In this document: positions 46,585 to 56,544 of the stretch, piece by piece
How the letters are laid out: each line of letters opens with the position of its first letter
Numbering within the stretch: position 1 is the stretch's first letter
Source: Leptospirales bacterium
Lineage (GTDB): Bacteria; Spirochaetota; Leptospiria; Leptospirales; Leptonemataceae
Length of the DNA stretch: 64,000 nucleotides
Direction of reading: 5' to 3'
Assembly (NCBI GenBank): GCA_019694685.1
Contig: JAIBBM010000020.1
Span: 1 to 64,000, forward strand
The notes under the pieces: model-generated
Seen by the model: the letters and a program-made list of their open reading frames with translations, nothing else
The model's database searches: none
What the model was told of the DNA's origin: nothing
Program-made: the position numbers and the translations under genes

Positions 46585-47751
46585 ATGAGCGTCAAAAAAA
46601 CAGCCAGAAACAGCCAGTCCTGTGGCGTCCCTGGCCAGCCGGAGAATCGTCCAGGTGGGCCTGTGGAGACCCTGGCTCGACTTCTGATCGTGGCTGCATA
46701 TGGTGCACTTGCGTATCTGCTGTGGGGCATGCTGGCGGGGATTCTGTTTCCAGTTCTGGCCGCTTTGCTTCTTGCGTATTTGCTTTCTCCGCTCATCACA
46801 TGGATGGGTAAGAAAGGGATTTCGAGAGGACTTGCCATCGCGCTTGTTTTTGTCGGATTCTTGCTTCTTTTCTTTTCCACGGTTGTGGTTCTTTATCCCG
46901 TCATCGCAAGAGAAGTGGTCACAGTCGTTGAAAAGTTTCCTGGTCTCATTGATCTTATAGAAAATAAAACCATCCCGTGGCTCAGAGATACGGCCGGAGT
47001 GGATGTGCCTACTACTGTCTCCGGGGCGATGGAAAATTACGGCGAAAGTCTAAAGCAGGCATTCCCAGGAATGCTCAACAAAGCAGGCACCTGGTTTGTA
47101 GCTGCGGCCACTTCTACCGGAAGCATTCTATCTGGAATCCTGAACGTTGTTTTGATTCCAGTCTTCACGTTTTACTTTCTCGCTGATTTTCAAATCATTG
47201 TATCCTTCTTCGAGAATCTCATTCCGGATCACAGGCGCGAACGAACCGTCGCTGCGCTCTCGCGCGTAGACGCAGCTGTAGGCAACTGGCTTCGCGGACA
47301 AATTGAAGTGGCTATCGTCTTATCGTTGTTATACGGAACGGGCCTTGCCATAGTATTTGGAATCTTTGGCCTGGGTGCAAAGACTGGATTTGCCATCGGA
47401 GCGCTTACCGGTGTTCTCAACATCATCCCTTACGTCGGAGTCGGCACTGGCCTTGTCCTTTCTCTTGCGATCACTCTACTCGAATGGCAGGGAATAGGCG
47501 CTGTTATCTCTACTGCTTCTGTATTCGTGGGCGTTCAGATCATGGATGGATACTTCATCACTCCACGCATTGTAGGAGAAAAGGTTGGTCTGGGACCAGC
47601 AGCAGTCATTATATCCCTGCTGGTAGGCGGAGGATTGTTCGGTCTGGCTGGAATGCTTCTTGCGATTCCTGTAGCGGCGGCGCTTCGCACACTGTGGCCG
47701 GATATCCTTGAGAAATACAAATCCAGCAGATTTTACACCGGGTCTCCGTAG
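46585..47751 (+). CDS. AI-2E family (PerM/TqsA-like) transporter
   Basis: The 388-residue protein has about eight membrane segments: IVAAYGALAYLLWGMLAGILF, VLAALLLAYLLSPLITWM, LLFFSTVVVLYPVIA, a middle soluble part, then IVLSLLYGTGLAIVFGIFGL, FAIGALTGVLNIIPYVGVGTG and a last pair ending IPVAAALRTLW. NIIPYVG and VGEKVGLGPAAVIISLLVGG are typical of the AI-2E transporter family, whose substrates vary widely. Its stop lies 2 bases from the remnant DUF5777 gene on the other strand. Confidence 0.9.
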   Translation: MSVKKTARNSQSCGVPGQPENRPGGPVETLARLLIVAAYGALAYLLWGMLAGILFPVLAALLLAYLLSPLITWMGKKGISRGLAIALVFVGFLLLFFSTVVVLYPVIAREVVTVVEKFPGLIDLIENKTIPWLRDTAGVDVPTTVSGAMENYGESLKQAFPGMLNKAGTWFVAAATSTGSILSGILNVVLIPVFTFYFLADFQIIVSFFENLIPDHRRERTVAALSRVDAAVGNWLRGQIEVAIVLSLLYGTGLAIVFGIFGLGAKTGFAIGALTGVLNIIPYVGVGTGLVLSLAITLLEWQGIGAVISTASVFVGVQIMDGYFITPRIVGEKVGLGPAAVIISLLVGGGLFGLAGMLLAIPVAAALRTLWPDILEKYKSSRFYTGSP

Positions 47752-47753
47752 TT

Positions 47754-48194
47754 TTAAGGAGAGAAAAAGCGATGGATGTTGAACCCAACTGTCCAATCAC
47801 GCTTACGATAATTGTAGGCCGCACCGCGAAGGAGAGTCGTATAGGCAAGGTCTCGTGAATTTGTAACAATGAGTTGGAAGATATGTCCACCGGTATCGAT
47901 ATTCACTCCGATGCTCGCTGGAATGCTTGCATATCGTACCGGCTCATCCTGAACCACATTGACCACATAAGCATAGAGTAAACCAGCAGGGGAAAGGTAC
48001 CTTGCATTGATGTCCGATGCTGTAAGCTCGGTTCCATATTTAGAACGTTGATCCTCAAGTGCATAGTTGGATGCCAGATAGTCGCGATGCGCCGTGAGCA
48101 TGGTTTCCAGCATAATGTCGATTCGCTTCGTGATCTTAATGCGGCCACCAAGGTCAACGCCCGGAACCTGGCTTCGCCAGGGTGAGTCCCAGGT
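47754..48194 (-). pseudogene. Remnant of a DUF5777-type outer-membrane beta-barrel gene
   Basis: After the murI stop (48195-48197) the same frame continues for 146 codons to 47754. It has no start codon until an ATG at 48113. Its reading VPGVDLGGRIKITKRIDIML, SPAGLLYAYVV, GHIFQLIVTNSRD and NIHRFFSP matches the C-terminal half of DUF5777 beta-barrel proteins, in which the GHxFQLxxTNS segment is characteristic. The N-terminal half and signal peptide are missing, so this looks like a gene truncated by a deletion that joined it to murI. Translation from 48113 would give 119 residues without an export signal. Confidence 0.65.
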
Positions 48195-49001
48195 TCAGAC
48201 GTGAAGCTCCGGTACAACAACCTCCTCGATTGTTTCTACCGGATGAGGAAAAAATAAACGTTTCAGATCAGAGACCTGCTCTGTAACGTCTGTAACTAGA
48301 ATTCGAACACTGCCTGGCCCCGCCGAAGCCGCGTCTCGCTCCTGGATCATTGCAGTCACCGCGTCTGCGATTTCAACAGACGAATCTACTAGAGTGAAAG
48401 AAGGAAATTCGCTTTCGATAGCGCGTCTGAGGAGCGGATAATGAGTGCAACCAAGAACGACCGCATCTACACCGTGATCCCGGAGTGCAGTCAGATATTC
48501 GCGCACCGCCAGTCGTGCGAAATCTTTATTCATCCAGCCTTCTTCTACGATGGGAACAAAGAGAGGACAGGCAAGGCTCGTTACGTCCATTCCAGGATCG
48601 ATTCCGCGAATCGCTGTTTCGTAGGCGCCAGATTTGATGGTAGATCTGGTCCCAATGACTCCTACTTTTCTGCTCTTCGTGCGAGACAAGAGAGCGCGCA
48701 CCCCTGGATCAATCACGCCGATGACTGGAATGGACATTCTGGCGCGAAGCTCTGGAAGAGCATGGGCCGTTGCAGTGTTGCATGCGACCACGAGCATTTT
48801 GATGTCGCTCTGCCCCAGAAAGGCTGCAATTTCTAGAGAATAGCGTAGGACCGTGCGAGGCGATCTGGATCCGTAAGGAACACGCGCCGTGTCTCCGAGG
48901 TAAATGAATCGTTCGTTCGGAAGCCGGCGCACCAATTCGGACAGAACGGTCAGCCCGCCCATGCCCGAATCGAACACGCCAATGGGGCGTGAATCAGCCA
49001 T
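48195..49001 (-). CDS. murI: Glutamate racemase
   Basis: MurI supplies D-glutamate for peptidoglycan. The ATG at 48999-49001 opens [20 protein letters not shown] with the catalytic Asp and Ser region; VVACNTATA and [13 protein letters not shown] hold the two catalytic cysteines. VEEGWMN and the C-terminal VSDLKRLFF also fit. The 268-residue length is normal. The start overlaps the lysC stop by 8 bases, so the genes are cotranscribed. A beta-barrel remnant follows in the same frame after the stop. Confidence 0.95.
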   Translation of the reverse strand: MADSRPIGVFDSGMGGLTVLSELVRRLPNERFIYLGDTARVPYGSRSPRTVLRYSLEIAAFLGQSDIKMLVVACNTATAHALPELRARMSIPVIGVIDPGVRALLSRTKSRKVGVIGTRSTIKSGAYETAIRGIDPGMDVTSLACPLFVPIVEEGWMNKDFARLAVREYLTALRDHGVDAVVLGCTHYPLLRRAIESEFPSFTLVDSSVEIADAVTAMIQERDAASAGPGSVRILVTDVTEQVSDLKRLFFPHPVETIEEVVVPELHV

Positions 49002-50217
49002 TCTGATCCAGGCCAAATGCAGTGTGTGCCGCCTGCAGTGCTCTTTTGGCCTGATCTTTTTGCACAACGACTGAGATCTTAATCTCAGATGTGCTGATCA
49101 TTTCAATGTTAATATTTTCTTTCGCCAGTGCCTGGAACATGGTGGCGGCAACACCAGAATGAGATTTCATTCCAACACCAACCGCGGAGACGATGGCGAT
49201 GTTCTCCTCTACCGCGATTCTACCCCCACCCAGTTCCGCGAGGAACTTCTCTAGAATGCCACGTGCATTCGCAAGATCGTTAGATGGAACTGTGAACGAA
49301 ATAGTGTTCTTCCCGTCATGTCCACTGCTTTGAACGATCATATCGACGTTGATGCTTGCAGTGGCAAGTTTCTCGAAAAGTCCAGCAGCCAGTCCCGGTC
49401 TGTCCGGTATATCGAGTGCTGCCACACGTGCCTGATCCGATTTAAGGCTCACGCCGCGTACGAGTACTTTTTCCATATCCATGATTTTTTCCTCCGGCAC
49501 GACCAGTGTGCCCGGGTTGTGATTAAAACTTGATCGCACATGCACTACGATGCCAAACTTGGACGCAAGCTCCACGCTTCGATTGTGAAGAACGCCCGCT
49601 CCCATGCTCGCGAGTTCCAGCATTTCTTCGTAGCAGATTTGTTTCAATTTTTTAGCTTTTGGAACTTTGTTTGGATCCGTAGTGTAGACGCCGTCCACGT
49701 CCGTGTAGATTTCGCATTCATCCGCTTTCACTGCAACTGCGAGAGCCACTGCAGTCGTATCGCTTCCGCCACGACCCAGGGTCATGATTTCCTGATTTTC
49801 ATTCACGCCCTGAAAACCGGCTACGATACATACTTTCTTCTGCGCGAAGGCTTCATCCAGTCTGGTCGTGTCCAGTCCGCGAATGCGAGCGTTTGAGTGA
49901 GTCCCATCTGTCATGATCTGCAGCTGGCCACCCGTGAATGAAATCGCGGGGACTTCAATTGCCTCAAGAGCCATGGCCATGAGAGCCATAGAGATTTGTT
50001 CTCCTGTGGACAGAAGCATGTCCATTTCGCGCCGGGGAGGATTCCCGTTGAGCTTCATGGCCATGTCGATGAGTTCGTCCGTCGTGTGGCCCATGGCGGA
50101 CACAACCACAATGAGCCTGTGGCCCTGCTCGTAGTAGCCCTTGATGCGATTGGCAACATTCTTGATGCGGTCCGTATCGCCTACAGAAGTGCCTCCGAAT
50201 TTCTGAACAATGAGCAT
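48994..50217 (-). CDS. lysC: Aspartate kinase
   Basis: LysC phosphorylates aspartate, the first step toward lysine, threonine and methionine. KFGGTSVGD near the N-terminus, [21 protein letters not shown] and [14 protein letters not shown] are the catalytic domain; two ACT regulatory domains follow ([35 protein letters not shown]). The 407-residue monofunctional form is typical of feedback-regulated kinases. It is the first gene of lysC-murI and begins 125 bases from the divergent methyltransferase. Confidence 0.96.
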   Translation of the reverse strand: MLIVQKFGGTSVGDTDRIKNVANRIKGYYEQGHRLIVVVSAMGHTTDELIDMAMKLNGNPPRREMDMLLSTGEQISMALMAMALEAIEVPAISFTGGQLQIMTDGTHSNARIRGLDTTRLDEAFAQKKVCIVAGFQGVNENQEIMTLGRGGSDTTAVALAVAVKADECEIYTDVDGVYTTDPNKVPKAKKLKQICYEEMLELASMGAGVLHNRSVELASKFGIVVHVRSSFNHNPGTLVVPEEKIMDMEKVLVRGVSLKSDQARVAALDIPDRPGLAAGLFEKLATASINVDMIVQSSGHDGKNTISFTVPSNDLANARGILEKFLAELGGGRIAVEENIAIVSAVGVGMKSHSGVAATMFQALAKENINIEMISTSEIKISVVVQKDQAKRALQAAHTAFGLDQNG

Positions 50218-50342
50218 AATGCTAGATCTTTCCAGGCGTCCGTGCGGACAAGATTTTTAGAAACAGTAGCCCACCCATCCGCCCCAAAAATGATTGCAAA
50301 GATCGACCAAAAACCGGTCCTGCAACCTCCATCCAAAACAGA

Positions 50343-51275
50343 ATGAAGCAATCGAGCAAATCTCATCGCCAGAAGGCCACGAAACCTGTAGACACATTGC
50401 AGAGGCTCCTCGGTCGCCGGGCCACCACGGTGCGATATCAGTCTGGCTTTCTTGTTCGGGGTCGCCTTCATCCGTTCCTGGATCTGGCGAAAGACCAGGG
50501 CGACGCCGGCTGGTCCAACGACATAGCGAATGATCTGGAAGAGCATTCACAGCATCACTTCATAGACGTGTACAACAGACGCCTCGCAGTGGAAGGGTTG
50601 CGCCCGGCTCTATCTATAAAAGGCGCTGCGTTCCTGGATGCTGGCTGTTCATCCGGTTACCTTCTGGCAGACGTCCAGGCGGCTTTCCCGGATGCCTCTT
50701 TGTTCGGTGCGGACTTCTTTCCTGCCGGGCTCGCACACTGCCATCGAGCGCACCCGGAAATTCCTTTATTTCGCATGGATCTCACTGCCTGCCCGTTCCC
50801 GGACAACTCTTTCGATGCATTGAGTTGCCTGAACGTCCTTGAGCACATTCAGGATGATCTGGCCGCTGCTCGAACTCTGTTTCGCATCCTAAAGCCGGCC
50901 GGCCTCGCAGCCATCACTGTCCCGGCTGCTCCTCACCTGTATGATCTTTTCGATGAGATTCATTTTCATGAAAGACGTTATTCGCTCTTGCAAACGCAAG
51001 ACTTGCTGCGTGCTGCTGGATTCAAGATTCGCTTTGCCAACTACTTTGGATCTCTGATCTACCCTGCGTTCTATGCAGTCAAACGAAGAAACCAAAACAG
51101 GTACGGAGCACTGAGCTTTGAGCAAAAACGAGACCTGGCAATGAGCCAGATTCAGAAAACGTCTCAATCCAGAATCATGAATGCAGTCTGTCGCTTCGAA
51201 GAAGCAATCGGAAAGCGCCTGACGTATCCATTCGGAATCCGCGCCTGTGTGATCGCAGAAAAACCGCCAGGTTGA
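50343..51275 (+). CDS. Class I SAM-dependent methyltransferase
   Basis: The 310-residue protein has the Methyltransf_11 fold: GAAFLDAGCSSGYLLADVQ (motif I), FGADFFPAGLAHCHRAHPE, CPFPDNSFDALSCLNVLEHIQDD and RILKPAGLAAITVPAAPHLYD, then a region with DEIHFHERRYSLLQTQDLLRAAGF as in sugar- or lipid-linked methyltransferases. It stands at the edge of the glycan cluster and is the only plus-strand gene there; whether it modifies the polysaccharide is inference. Confidence 0.87.
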   Translation: MKQSSKSHRQKATKPVDTLQRLLGRRATTVRYQSGFLVRGRLHPFLDLAKDQGDAGWSNDIANDLEEHSQHHFIDVYNRRLAVEGLRPALSIKGAAFLDAGCSSGYLLADVQAAFPDASLFGADFFPAGLAHCHRAHPEIPLFRMDLTACPFPDNSFDALSCLNVLEHIQDDLAAARTLFRILKPAGLAAITVPAAPHLYDLFDEIHFHERRYSLLQTQDLLRAAGFKIRFANYFGSLIYPAFYAVKRRNQNRYGALSFEQKRDLAMSQIQKTSQSRIMNAVCRFEEAIGKRLTYPFGIRACVIAEKPPG

Positions 51276-51297
51276 ACCTGAGATCCTTCCTGCGAAG

Positions 51298-52167
51298 TCA
51301 ACTGCAGGCTATGCGTAAACCTTCATTCACGGAAAAAGATGGCTCATAGCCGCATGCCTTCAAGCGACCAATGTCAAGAGTGAACTCACCGGCCACCTTG
51401 TCGTACATGCCTGGGCGCAGAATTCCCATCACTCTCAGGGGGAAAAGTGGAAATCGAAAACTGAAATCAGAACTCCGGGAGGCACGTGCAATGCGATGAG
51501 CCAGATCCGCAAGAGATACATCCTCGTCGTCTGTTACGTTCCAGATTCCGGATCGCTCACTCCGCAAAAACATCTCCGCGGCAGAAAGCAGGTTATCTAC
51601 AAACACATAGCTTCGCAGACTGCGAATGCTTCCCACAGGCAGCGGCCATCCTTTCTGTACTGCGCGAATCAAGAAACGGAGACTGCCTTTGCTGCCAACG
51701 CCATAAACCGGAGGCGGACGTAGAATCACAAAGCGATCTGTGGCCTTTTGAATTTCATCTTCCGCCCTCACCTTCGCCCGAGAGTATGCATCCTGCGGAT
51801 TCAATGGCGACGCTTCCGAAAAATGTCCGGTCTCCCCATACACTTTGGAACTGCTGATGAAAAGGAATGGAACAGATCGTCTTTTCGCAGCATTCGCAAG
51901 CTCGCGCGTCCAGCGAACGTTGACTCTCTCGAGGGCTCCTTCATCTACTCCGCGCGAATGTGCAAGACCGGCAATGTGAAAAATCCCATCCACGTCCTTG
52001 CAGGCGCCTTCTATTGCATCCTCGGTCTGAAGATCTCCGACTACAACGTCTTGATCAGGAATGGGTGAGCGCGAATGTGCGCGCACAAGATAGCCCGCAT
52101 TCCGAAAAAACGAGCAAGCGCGCGATCCTATAAAACCACTGGCCCCCGTGATCAATATGGTCTTCAA
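51298..52167 (-). CDS. NAD-dependent sugar epimerase/dehydratase
   Basis: The TTG at 52165-52167 opens LKTILITGASGFIGSRACSF with the extended-SDR cofactor motif GASGFIG; no ATG fits as well (a frame to 52215 adds MWLPGRSYVQARGRS). FLFISSSKVYGE is followed by the catalytic YSRAK (in QDAYSRAKVRAE), and ILRPPPVYGVGSKGSLRFL continues. The 289 residues suit a nucleotide-sugar or lipid-linked sugar epimerase. It is the last gene of the glycan cluster, 102 bases after the GT2 gene. Confidence 0.87.
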   Translation of the reverse strand: MKTILITGASGFIGSRACSFFRNAGYLVRAHSRSPIPDQDVVVGDLQTEDAIEGACKDVDGIFHIAGLAHSRGVDEGALERVNVRWTRELANAAKRRSVPFLFISSSKVYGETGHFSEASPLNPQDAYSRAKVRAEDEIQKATDRFVILRPPPVYGVGSKGSLRFLIRAVQKGWPLPVGSIRSLRSYVFVDNLLSAAEMFLRSERSGIWNVTDDEDVSLADLAHRIARASRSSDFSFRFPLFPLRVMGILRPGMYDKVAGEFTLDIGRLKACGYEPSFSVNEGLRIACS

Positions 52168-52269
52168 AACCGAGCGGCCTCTTGCCTGTACATAGCTTCG
52201 CCCCGGGAGCCACAAAATCGCCTATCGCGCACTAAGAACCATATCGACTGAATTGCGCGCATTTGTTCC

Positions 52270-53046
52270 TCACCGGGCCTGCCCGGGTGGACGACGAAAA
52301 TACTGGAAGAGTTTTCCTGGAATCTTGGATAGAACAAGAAGCCAGCTGGAAGGGTAACCGTTCTCTTTCAAGGCCCTCAGCACTTCTTTTGTCAGATTAA
52401 AACGATGACGCAGACTGCGATTGCTGAGTCCGCCGGTTCGCATGCGAACCAGAATTTCCGGCAGATAGCGAAACTTGACCCTGGCCTTCAAAAGAAACCG
52501 CAGAATGAGTTCAAAGTCTCCCGCGTAACGATAGTCAGGCGTGTACGATCCGAGTTTTTCAAAGAGATGGCGGCGTGCATAAAAACCGGCATGCGGTGGC
52601 ATGATGCCACGCGTGAGATCCTCGGGGCGAAAAGCAGATGCGGAATAGTAGCGAAGAACTTTCCCAAAATCCTGATCCGTTATGATCACGTCTCCGATTA
52701 CCACATCAATATCCGGTGCAAATGCACTCGCTACTTTTTCCACGCTCTCATTGGATTCAAATCGATCATCTGCATTCAGGATGGCCACCACATCTCCGTG
52801 AGAGGCAGCGATTCCTTTTCGCATCGCGTCATACATACCTCTGTCGCGTTCAGAGATGATCTGATAGTTTAGAGTGCTCTGTGAAAGAAGCTCTCGAACA
52901 ACATCCACCGTTCCATCCTGCGATGCGCCATCCACTACGATGTACTCCACAGGATGAGTCTGATTCATCACAGATCGCACCGTATCTCGTATGGTCGCTT
53001 CGCTGTTAAAGCAGACAGTTACAATGCTCACCGAAGGCTTATTCAT
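52270..53046 (-). CDS. Family 2 glycosyltransferase
   Basis: The 258-residue protein opens with SIVTVCFNSEATIRDTVRSV, has VEYIVVDGASQDGT, the metal-binding ILNADDRF and DYRYAGDFELILRFLLKA, all GT2 features of the WcaA type that use nucleotide sugars. Its ATG overlaps the previous stop by 4 bases. It probably adds one residue of the surface polysaccharide on the cytoplasmic side of the membrane. Confidence 0.9.
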   Translation of the reverse strand: MNKPSVSIVTVCFNSEATIRDTVRSVMNQTHPVEYIVVDGASQDGTVDVVRELLSQSTLNYQIISERDRGMYDAMRKGIAASHGDVVAILNADDRFESNESVEKVASAFAPDIDVVIGDVIITDQDFGKVLRYYSASAFRPEDLTRGIMPPHAGFYARRHLFEKLGSYTPDYRYAGDFELILRFLLKARVKFRYLPEILVRMRTGGLSNRSLRHRFNLTKEVLRALKENGYPSSWLLVLSKIPGKLFQYFRRPPGQAR

Positions 53047-54029
53047 TTAAGCGCCTGATAGATTTTATGATAGCCAGCGACCGTTTTCTCCCATGAGAAT
53101 TTCTCGGCCTGGATTTGACCCAGTGCCGCATAACGCTCGCGCGCACCTTTCTGACAAACTTGCTCGAGCGCACGCACAAGTCCAGGTAGATCTCCAGGCA
53201 AGAACAACAAAGCTGCATTGCCCGCCACTTCCGGAATCGAAGAAGAATCGCATGCAACCACAGGGCACCCTGCAGTCATTGCCTCTACGACCGGCAATCC
53301 GAAACCTTCGTAGAGAGAAGGATACACCAGAGCTTTCGCATGAGCGTACAATGCTTGCATTTCGCCTGGTGTTGCCCCCGGGATACTCTTCACATACGTT
53401 GCGATTTGGTTGTCTGAGAAACTCTTCTGTTCTGCCTCAGAGAAAGGAGAGCCGGTGCAAACAAGGTCGTATTGGTCAAACAGGCGCGCCTCTGTCATGG
53501 CCTGAACCACGAGCTCGAACTGTTTGTATCCGTAACGATGTCCTACAAAAAGGAAAAAGGGCCTGGTTTCTATGTGCGCGGTCGCACGCCCGGGTGCACC
53601 TGGTTCAGAATGTCCCGCAGCCAGATGAACCACGCTCGCACGATTCTCTGCGTCTGGATAAAATCGTAGAAGATCCTGGCGGGTGTTTTCAGATATACAG
53701 ACCACTGCGTCCGCTCTTCGAATGGCAGCGCGCTTCTGCCAGATATGAAGATGCCTGAAGCGGGATTCAACGTGCCCTCTCTCATAGAGAAAATCATACA
53801 CGGTCACAACGTTGCGCACGCCGGGCCAGAAATTCAAACGATAGTAGCTGGAATGAAAAACGTCGCAGCGCATCCACAAAGGATTGTAGCGCAAAAGTTT
53901 ATGACCCGCTATTTCTTCTGTGTCCAGATCCGGGTACGATTTCATGCGCGAGCACAAATTCTGCCAGAACTGAGTGATGCCGCCGTGGGCTTGCAGTTGA
54001 TAGATGATGCTGTCGAGTATAAGATGCAT
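53043..54029 (-). CDS. Family 4-type (group 1) glycosyltransferase
   Basis: The 328-residue GT-B protein shows FQAHGGITQFWQNL-like YQLQAHGGITQFW at the N-terminus, DAVVCISENTRQDLLRFY, FLFVGHRYGYKQFELVVQA, and the donor-binding LVYPSLYEGFGLPVVEAMTAGCPVVACDSSSIPEVAG region (read as PSLYEGFGLPVVEAM and SIPEVAGNAALLF). It is typical of mannosyl- or hexosyltransferases in O-antigen clusters. Junctions overlap by 1 base upstream and 4 bases downstream. Confidence 0.92.
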   Translation of the reverse strand: MHLILDSIIYQLQAHGGITQFWQNLCSRMKSYPDLDTEEIAGHKLLRYNPLWMRCDVFHSSYYRLNFWPGVRNVVTVYDFLYERGHVESRFRHLHIWQKRAAIRRADAVVCISENTRQDLLRFYPDAENRASVVHLAAGHSEPGAPGRATAHIETRPFFLFVGHRYGYKQFELVVQAMTEARLFDQYDLVCTGSPFSEAEQKSFSDNQIATYVKSIPGATPGEMQALYAHAKALVYPSLYEGFGLPVVEAMTAGCPVVACDSSSIPEVAGNAALLFLPGDLPGLVRALEQVCQKGARERYAALGQIQAEKFSWEKTVAGYHKIYQALK

Positions 54030-54817
54030 TAAATTCGACTCAGAAACTCAGAGTCTCTCACGGTTAGACTGGGGCCTGGATGAAACAGAGACACGAAAGG
54101 CGTACGCGAGAAGGCAAGAGTAACGGCAAAGGATAGAGGATGAATCTTACGGCGCGACAGAAAATGGTAGGCACCAAACGCAGAAACCACGTGGAGACCC
54201 AGCTCTTTCGCAATGTGTGCGAGAGATGCAGGAGTAAAGAAGCCAATGTGCTGCCCATGCTCCAAACCATAGTACCACCACTGTCCGGGTTGTGGCCTGT
54301 GAGGTGGAAGTAGCCTCGTAGAGAAAAAAATCTCCGACGAAATCTGCGAAATCTTGCGGATCTCTTCAAGAGGATGAACAAAATGTTCAAAACTTTCAAA
54401 GCTTGTCACCAGAGAAAACGATCTGGCGGCGCGGTGCATTTCAAAGCCGCGAGCGAAGACATTGGGAGTATACGGATCGTGCCAGTAACACTCTGCCCCG
54501 GCATCGCGCAACAGCCGCGTTAGAACGCCATAGCCTCCCGAATAATCCAGAACAAAGTCCCCTTTCTTAAAGTAACGACGCAATAGCAACAGAGTCATGC
54601 GCGAAAGCATTACGTTACGCCCGAGAAGACCTGTGTCGGTGAGATTCACTGGATTCTGATACGCTTCTTCCAACCAGTATGGATCTTCCGTTTGAACATA
54701 TCCACATACATCACATTCGAAGTAGTGTACGCGGTGTTTGGCGAGCAAAAGTGCTTCTCCAAACGAGTGAGTTGCTTCACCACAGACGCGGCAGACCGGA
54801 TTCACAGGTATCTCCAC
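54029..54817 (-). CDS. Methyltransferase with N-terminal zinc-ribbon
   Basis: The 262-residue protein begins with a zinc site (CRVCGEATHSFG; FECDVCGYVQTEDP), as in C-methyltransferases of sugar clusters, followed by the SAM domain (FVLDYSGGYGVLTRLLRDAG, TSFESFEHFVHPLEE, WYYGLEHGQHIGFFTP). The HGQHIGFFTP segment is shared by Methyltransf_23 proteins of surface-sugar loci. It overlaps the preceding gene by 16 bases. Confidence 0.85.
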   Translation of the reverse strand: MEIPVNPVCRVCGEATHSFGEALLLAKHRVHYFECDVCGYVQTEDPYWLEEAYQNPVNLTDTGLLGRNVMLSRMTLLLLRRYFKKGDFVLDYSGGYGVLTRLLRDAGAECYWHDPYTPNVFARGFEMHRAARSFSLVTSFESFEHFVHPLEEIRKISQISSEIFFSTRLLPPHRPQPGQWWYYGLEHGQHIGFFTPASLAHIAKELGLHVVSAFGAYHFLSRRKIHPLSFAVTLAFSRTPFVSLFHPGPSLTVRDSEFLSRI

Positions 54818-55695
54818 AGCTGACGTGCCAGATAGATGAGTCGATCCACTGGCCTGACGCGAAAGACACGATGCTCTGTAAACTCGTCTGCCGCTTCGTT
54901 ACGTGCAACGAATGGTGGATGACGAAGAGGCCAGTCCAGTTCTGTGGTTCCGAGCGCCTCCAGCGGACTCTTGCGTTTTGTATGTGTAGCTTCCGCCCCG
55001 AACCCAATGTTACTTACAAGGTTTTTGTCTGGAAGAATGGTAAGCCCCTGATTCAAGAGACAGGCGAAGGTCCACTGAATGTCCCACGTATTGAAGCCTT
55101 TGCAAATTAGATCAAAATTCCTGGCCCAGTACCTTCCAGCAGGGCCTTTGACAAGTTCCCGAAATGAATGATTGCGCGAAAGCTCGGGCCAGGAAGCAAG
55201 ATCAACATCGTATTTCTGCCAGGCTCTTCTCCAGGTGGCCCAACCCCACACATGAGGGTAGCGCGAAAAATAGTAGGAATAGCCCCGAGACTCTGGCTGG
55301 AAGTTGTCCCCGGAAATTGAAAACACTCTTTCATCTGTGCGATAACGCGCAAGAAGCTCAGAACAAAATCGAAAGAAATCGGGATGTGGCAGGCAATCAT
55401 CTTCCAGAATGATCACTTCTTCTGACCGCTCCAGGGCCCAGCTGATGCCAGAGGACAATCGCGCGCGACATCCCATGTTCTCTGTAGCAAAGTTGGTTTG
55501 CACGTCGCAAGACCAGTTTACATTTGTAATAATACTTCTGACTTCTTCGCAGAGCTTGCTTTCTGTGGCGTTCCGGGCTCCATCCGCAATGAGAAAGAGA
55601 CGCGCCGGTTTTTGAGCAGCAATTCTCTCAAACACTCGTCGCGTAACGTCCGGTCGATTGAATGCAAAAAATACTACGGGAGTCTCTAGACTCAT
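54802..55695 (-). CDS. GNT-I-like glycosyltransferase
   Basis: The 297-residue protein has PVVFFAFNRPDVTRRVFERI, the DxD-type ILEDDCLPHPDFFRF, and HVWGWATWRRAWQKYD, which is a hallmark of bacterial GT-A enzymes related to N-acetylglucosaminyltransferase I. The metal site is EDD. The start overlaps the previous stop by 4 bases. A role in the polysaccharide is likely, donor unknown. Confidence 0.85.
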   Translation of the reverse strand: MSLETPVVFFAFNRPDVTRRVFERIAAQKPARLFLIADGARNATESKLCEEVRSIITNVNWSCDVQTNFATENMGCRARLSSGISWALERSEEVIILEDDCLPHPDFFRFCSELLARYRTDERVFSISGDNFQPESRGYSYYFSRYPHVWGWATWRRAWQKYDVDLASWPELSRNHSFRELVKGPAGRYWARNFDLICKGFNTWDIQWTFACLLNQGLTILPDKNLVSNIGFGAEATHTKRKSPLEALGTTELDWPLRHPPFVARNEAADEFTEHRVFRVRPVDRLIYLARQLWRYL

Positions 55696-56528
55696 GCGAT
55701 CTCTCCTTCGCGACGAAACCCGAAGAACTCAACCAGGGGCAAGGCCCACACTTTGAGAAGGCCTGTAGGAATCGCCCAGAAAGGCGCGGCCAGAAATAGA
55801 AATGTGGTCATGTAGATCGGATTGTGAGACGTTTTCCTGGAAAACACCGTCTTCACATAAGGCCAGAAACGCATGGACTTTAGCAGATGATGGCCAGTCG
55901 ATTCTGTGTTCATGCGAAGCGAAACGGAAGGGTCAGAAAAAATAGGATGCCCTTTCCTTCTTGCTCGCAGAGTGTATTCGACATCAGAAAGGTAGTGCGG
56001 AAGAAGAGTTGGATAAAATCCACCAATGGATAGAAACTCGGAAACTCTCATGCATAGACCACGAGTAGTACACCAGTCCGGCGTCTCCCCATCTCGAATC
56101 GGACGAAAGCGCAATCGAAGCCAGTCCACTTTCATCCTTTGCTCTTGCAGAATATCCCGGCCATCTCTTGCAGTGGCGACGAGGAGATCCCGCGGCCTTT
56201 CTTTCAATAGGCGTTCTGCATTTTCAAGAAACGCAGGATCGAGGGCCGTATCATCATTCACGGTCATAATTACGTCAGAAGTAGGAAGCTCAGCGCTCCG
56301 GGCCCAGAGGTACCCCTGATGCAGACTGCCTCCCCACCACCAGTTTCCTGTACCGCGAATCACAGTAGTGAAAGGAAAAGATTCGCACACCATCTCTGAC
56401 GTACCGTCCGTAGATCCATCGTCTACCAGAACGATGTGAAAATCTTTTGAAGAACTTTGAACAAGGCTTTCCACAAACGCGCGCGTAAGTTCGATGCGAT
56501 TGTGAACGGGCAGTATTATGTGGACCAT
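55692..56528 (-). CDS. Family 2 glycosyltransferase (rhamnosyltransferase-like)
   Basis: The 278-residue protein shows HIILPVHNRIELTRAFVESL, IVLVDDGSTDGTSEMV, VNDDTALDPAFLEN and PHYLSDVEYTLRARRKGHPI, as in GT2 rhamnosyltransferases. A hydrophobic C-terminus (MTTFLFLAAPFWAIPTGLL) may hold it at the membrane. The start is 16 bases after the methyltransferase stop. Confidence 0.88.
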   Translation of the reverse strand: MVHIILPVHNRIELTRAFVESLVQSSSKDFHIVLVDDGSTDGTSEMVCESFPFTTVIRGTGNWWWGGSLHQGYLWARSAELPTSDVIMTVNDDTALDPAFLENAERLLKERPRDLLVATARDGRDILQEQRMKVDWLRLRFRPIRDGETPDWCTTRGLCMRVSEFLSIGGFYPTLLPHYLSDVEYTLRARRKGHPIFSDPSVSLRMNTESTGHHLLKSMRFWPYVKTVFSRKTSHNPIYMTTFLFLAAPFWAIPTGLLKVWALPLVEFFGFRREGEIA

Positions 56529-56544
56529 GATTCTAAAACTGGCT

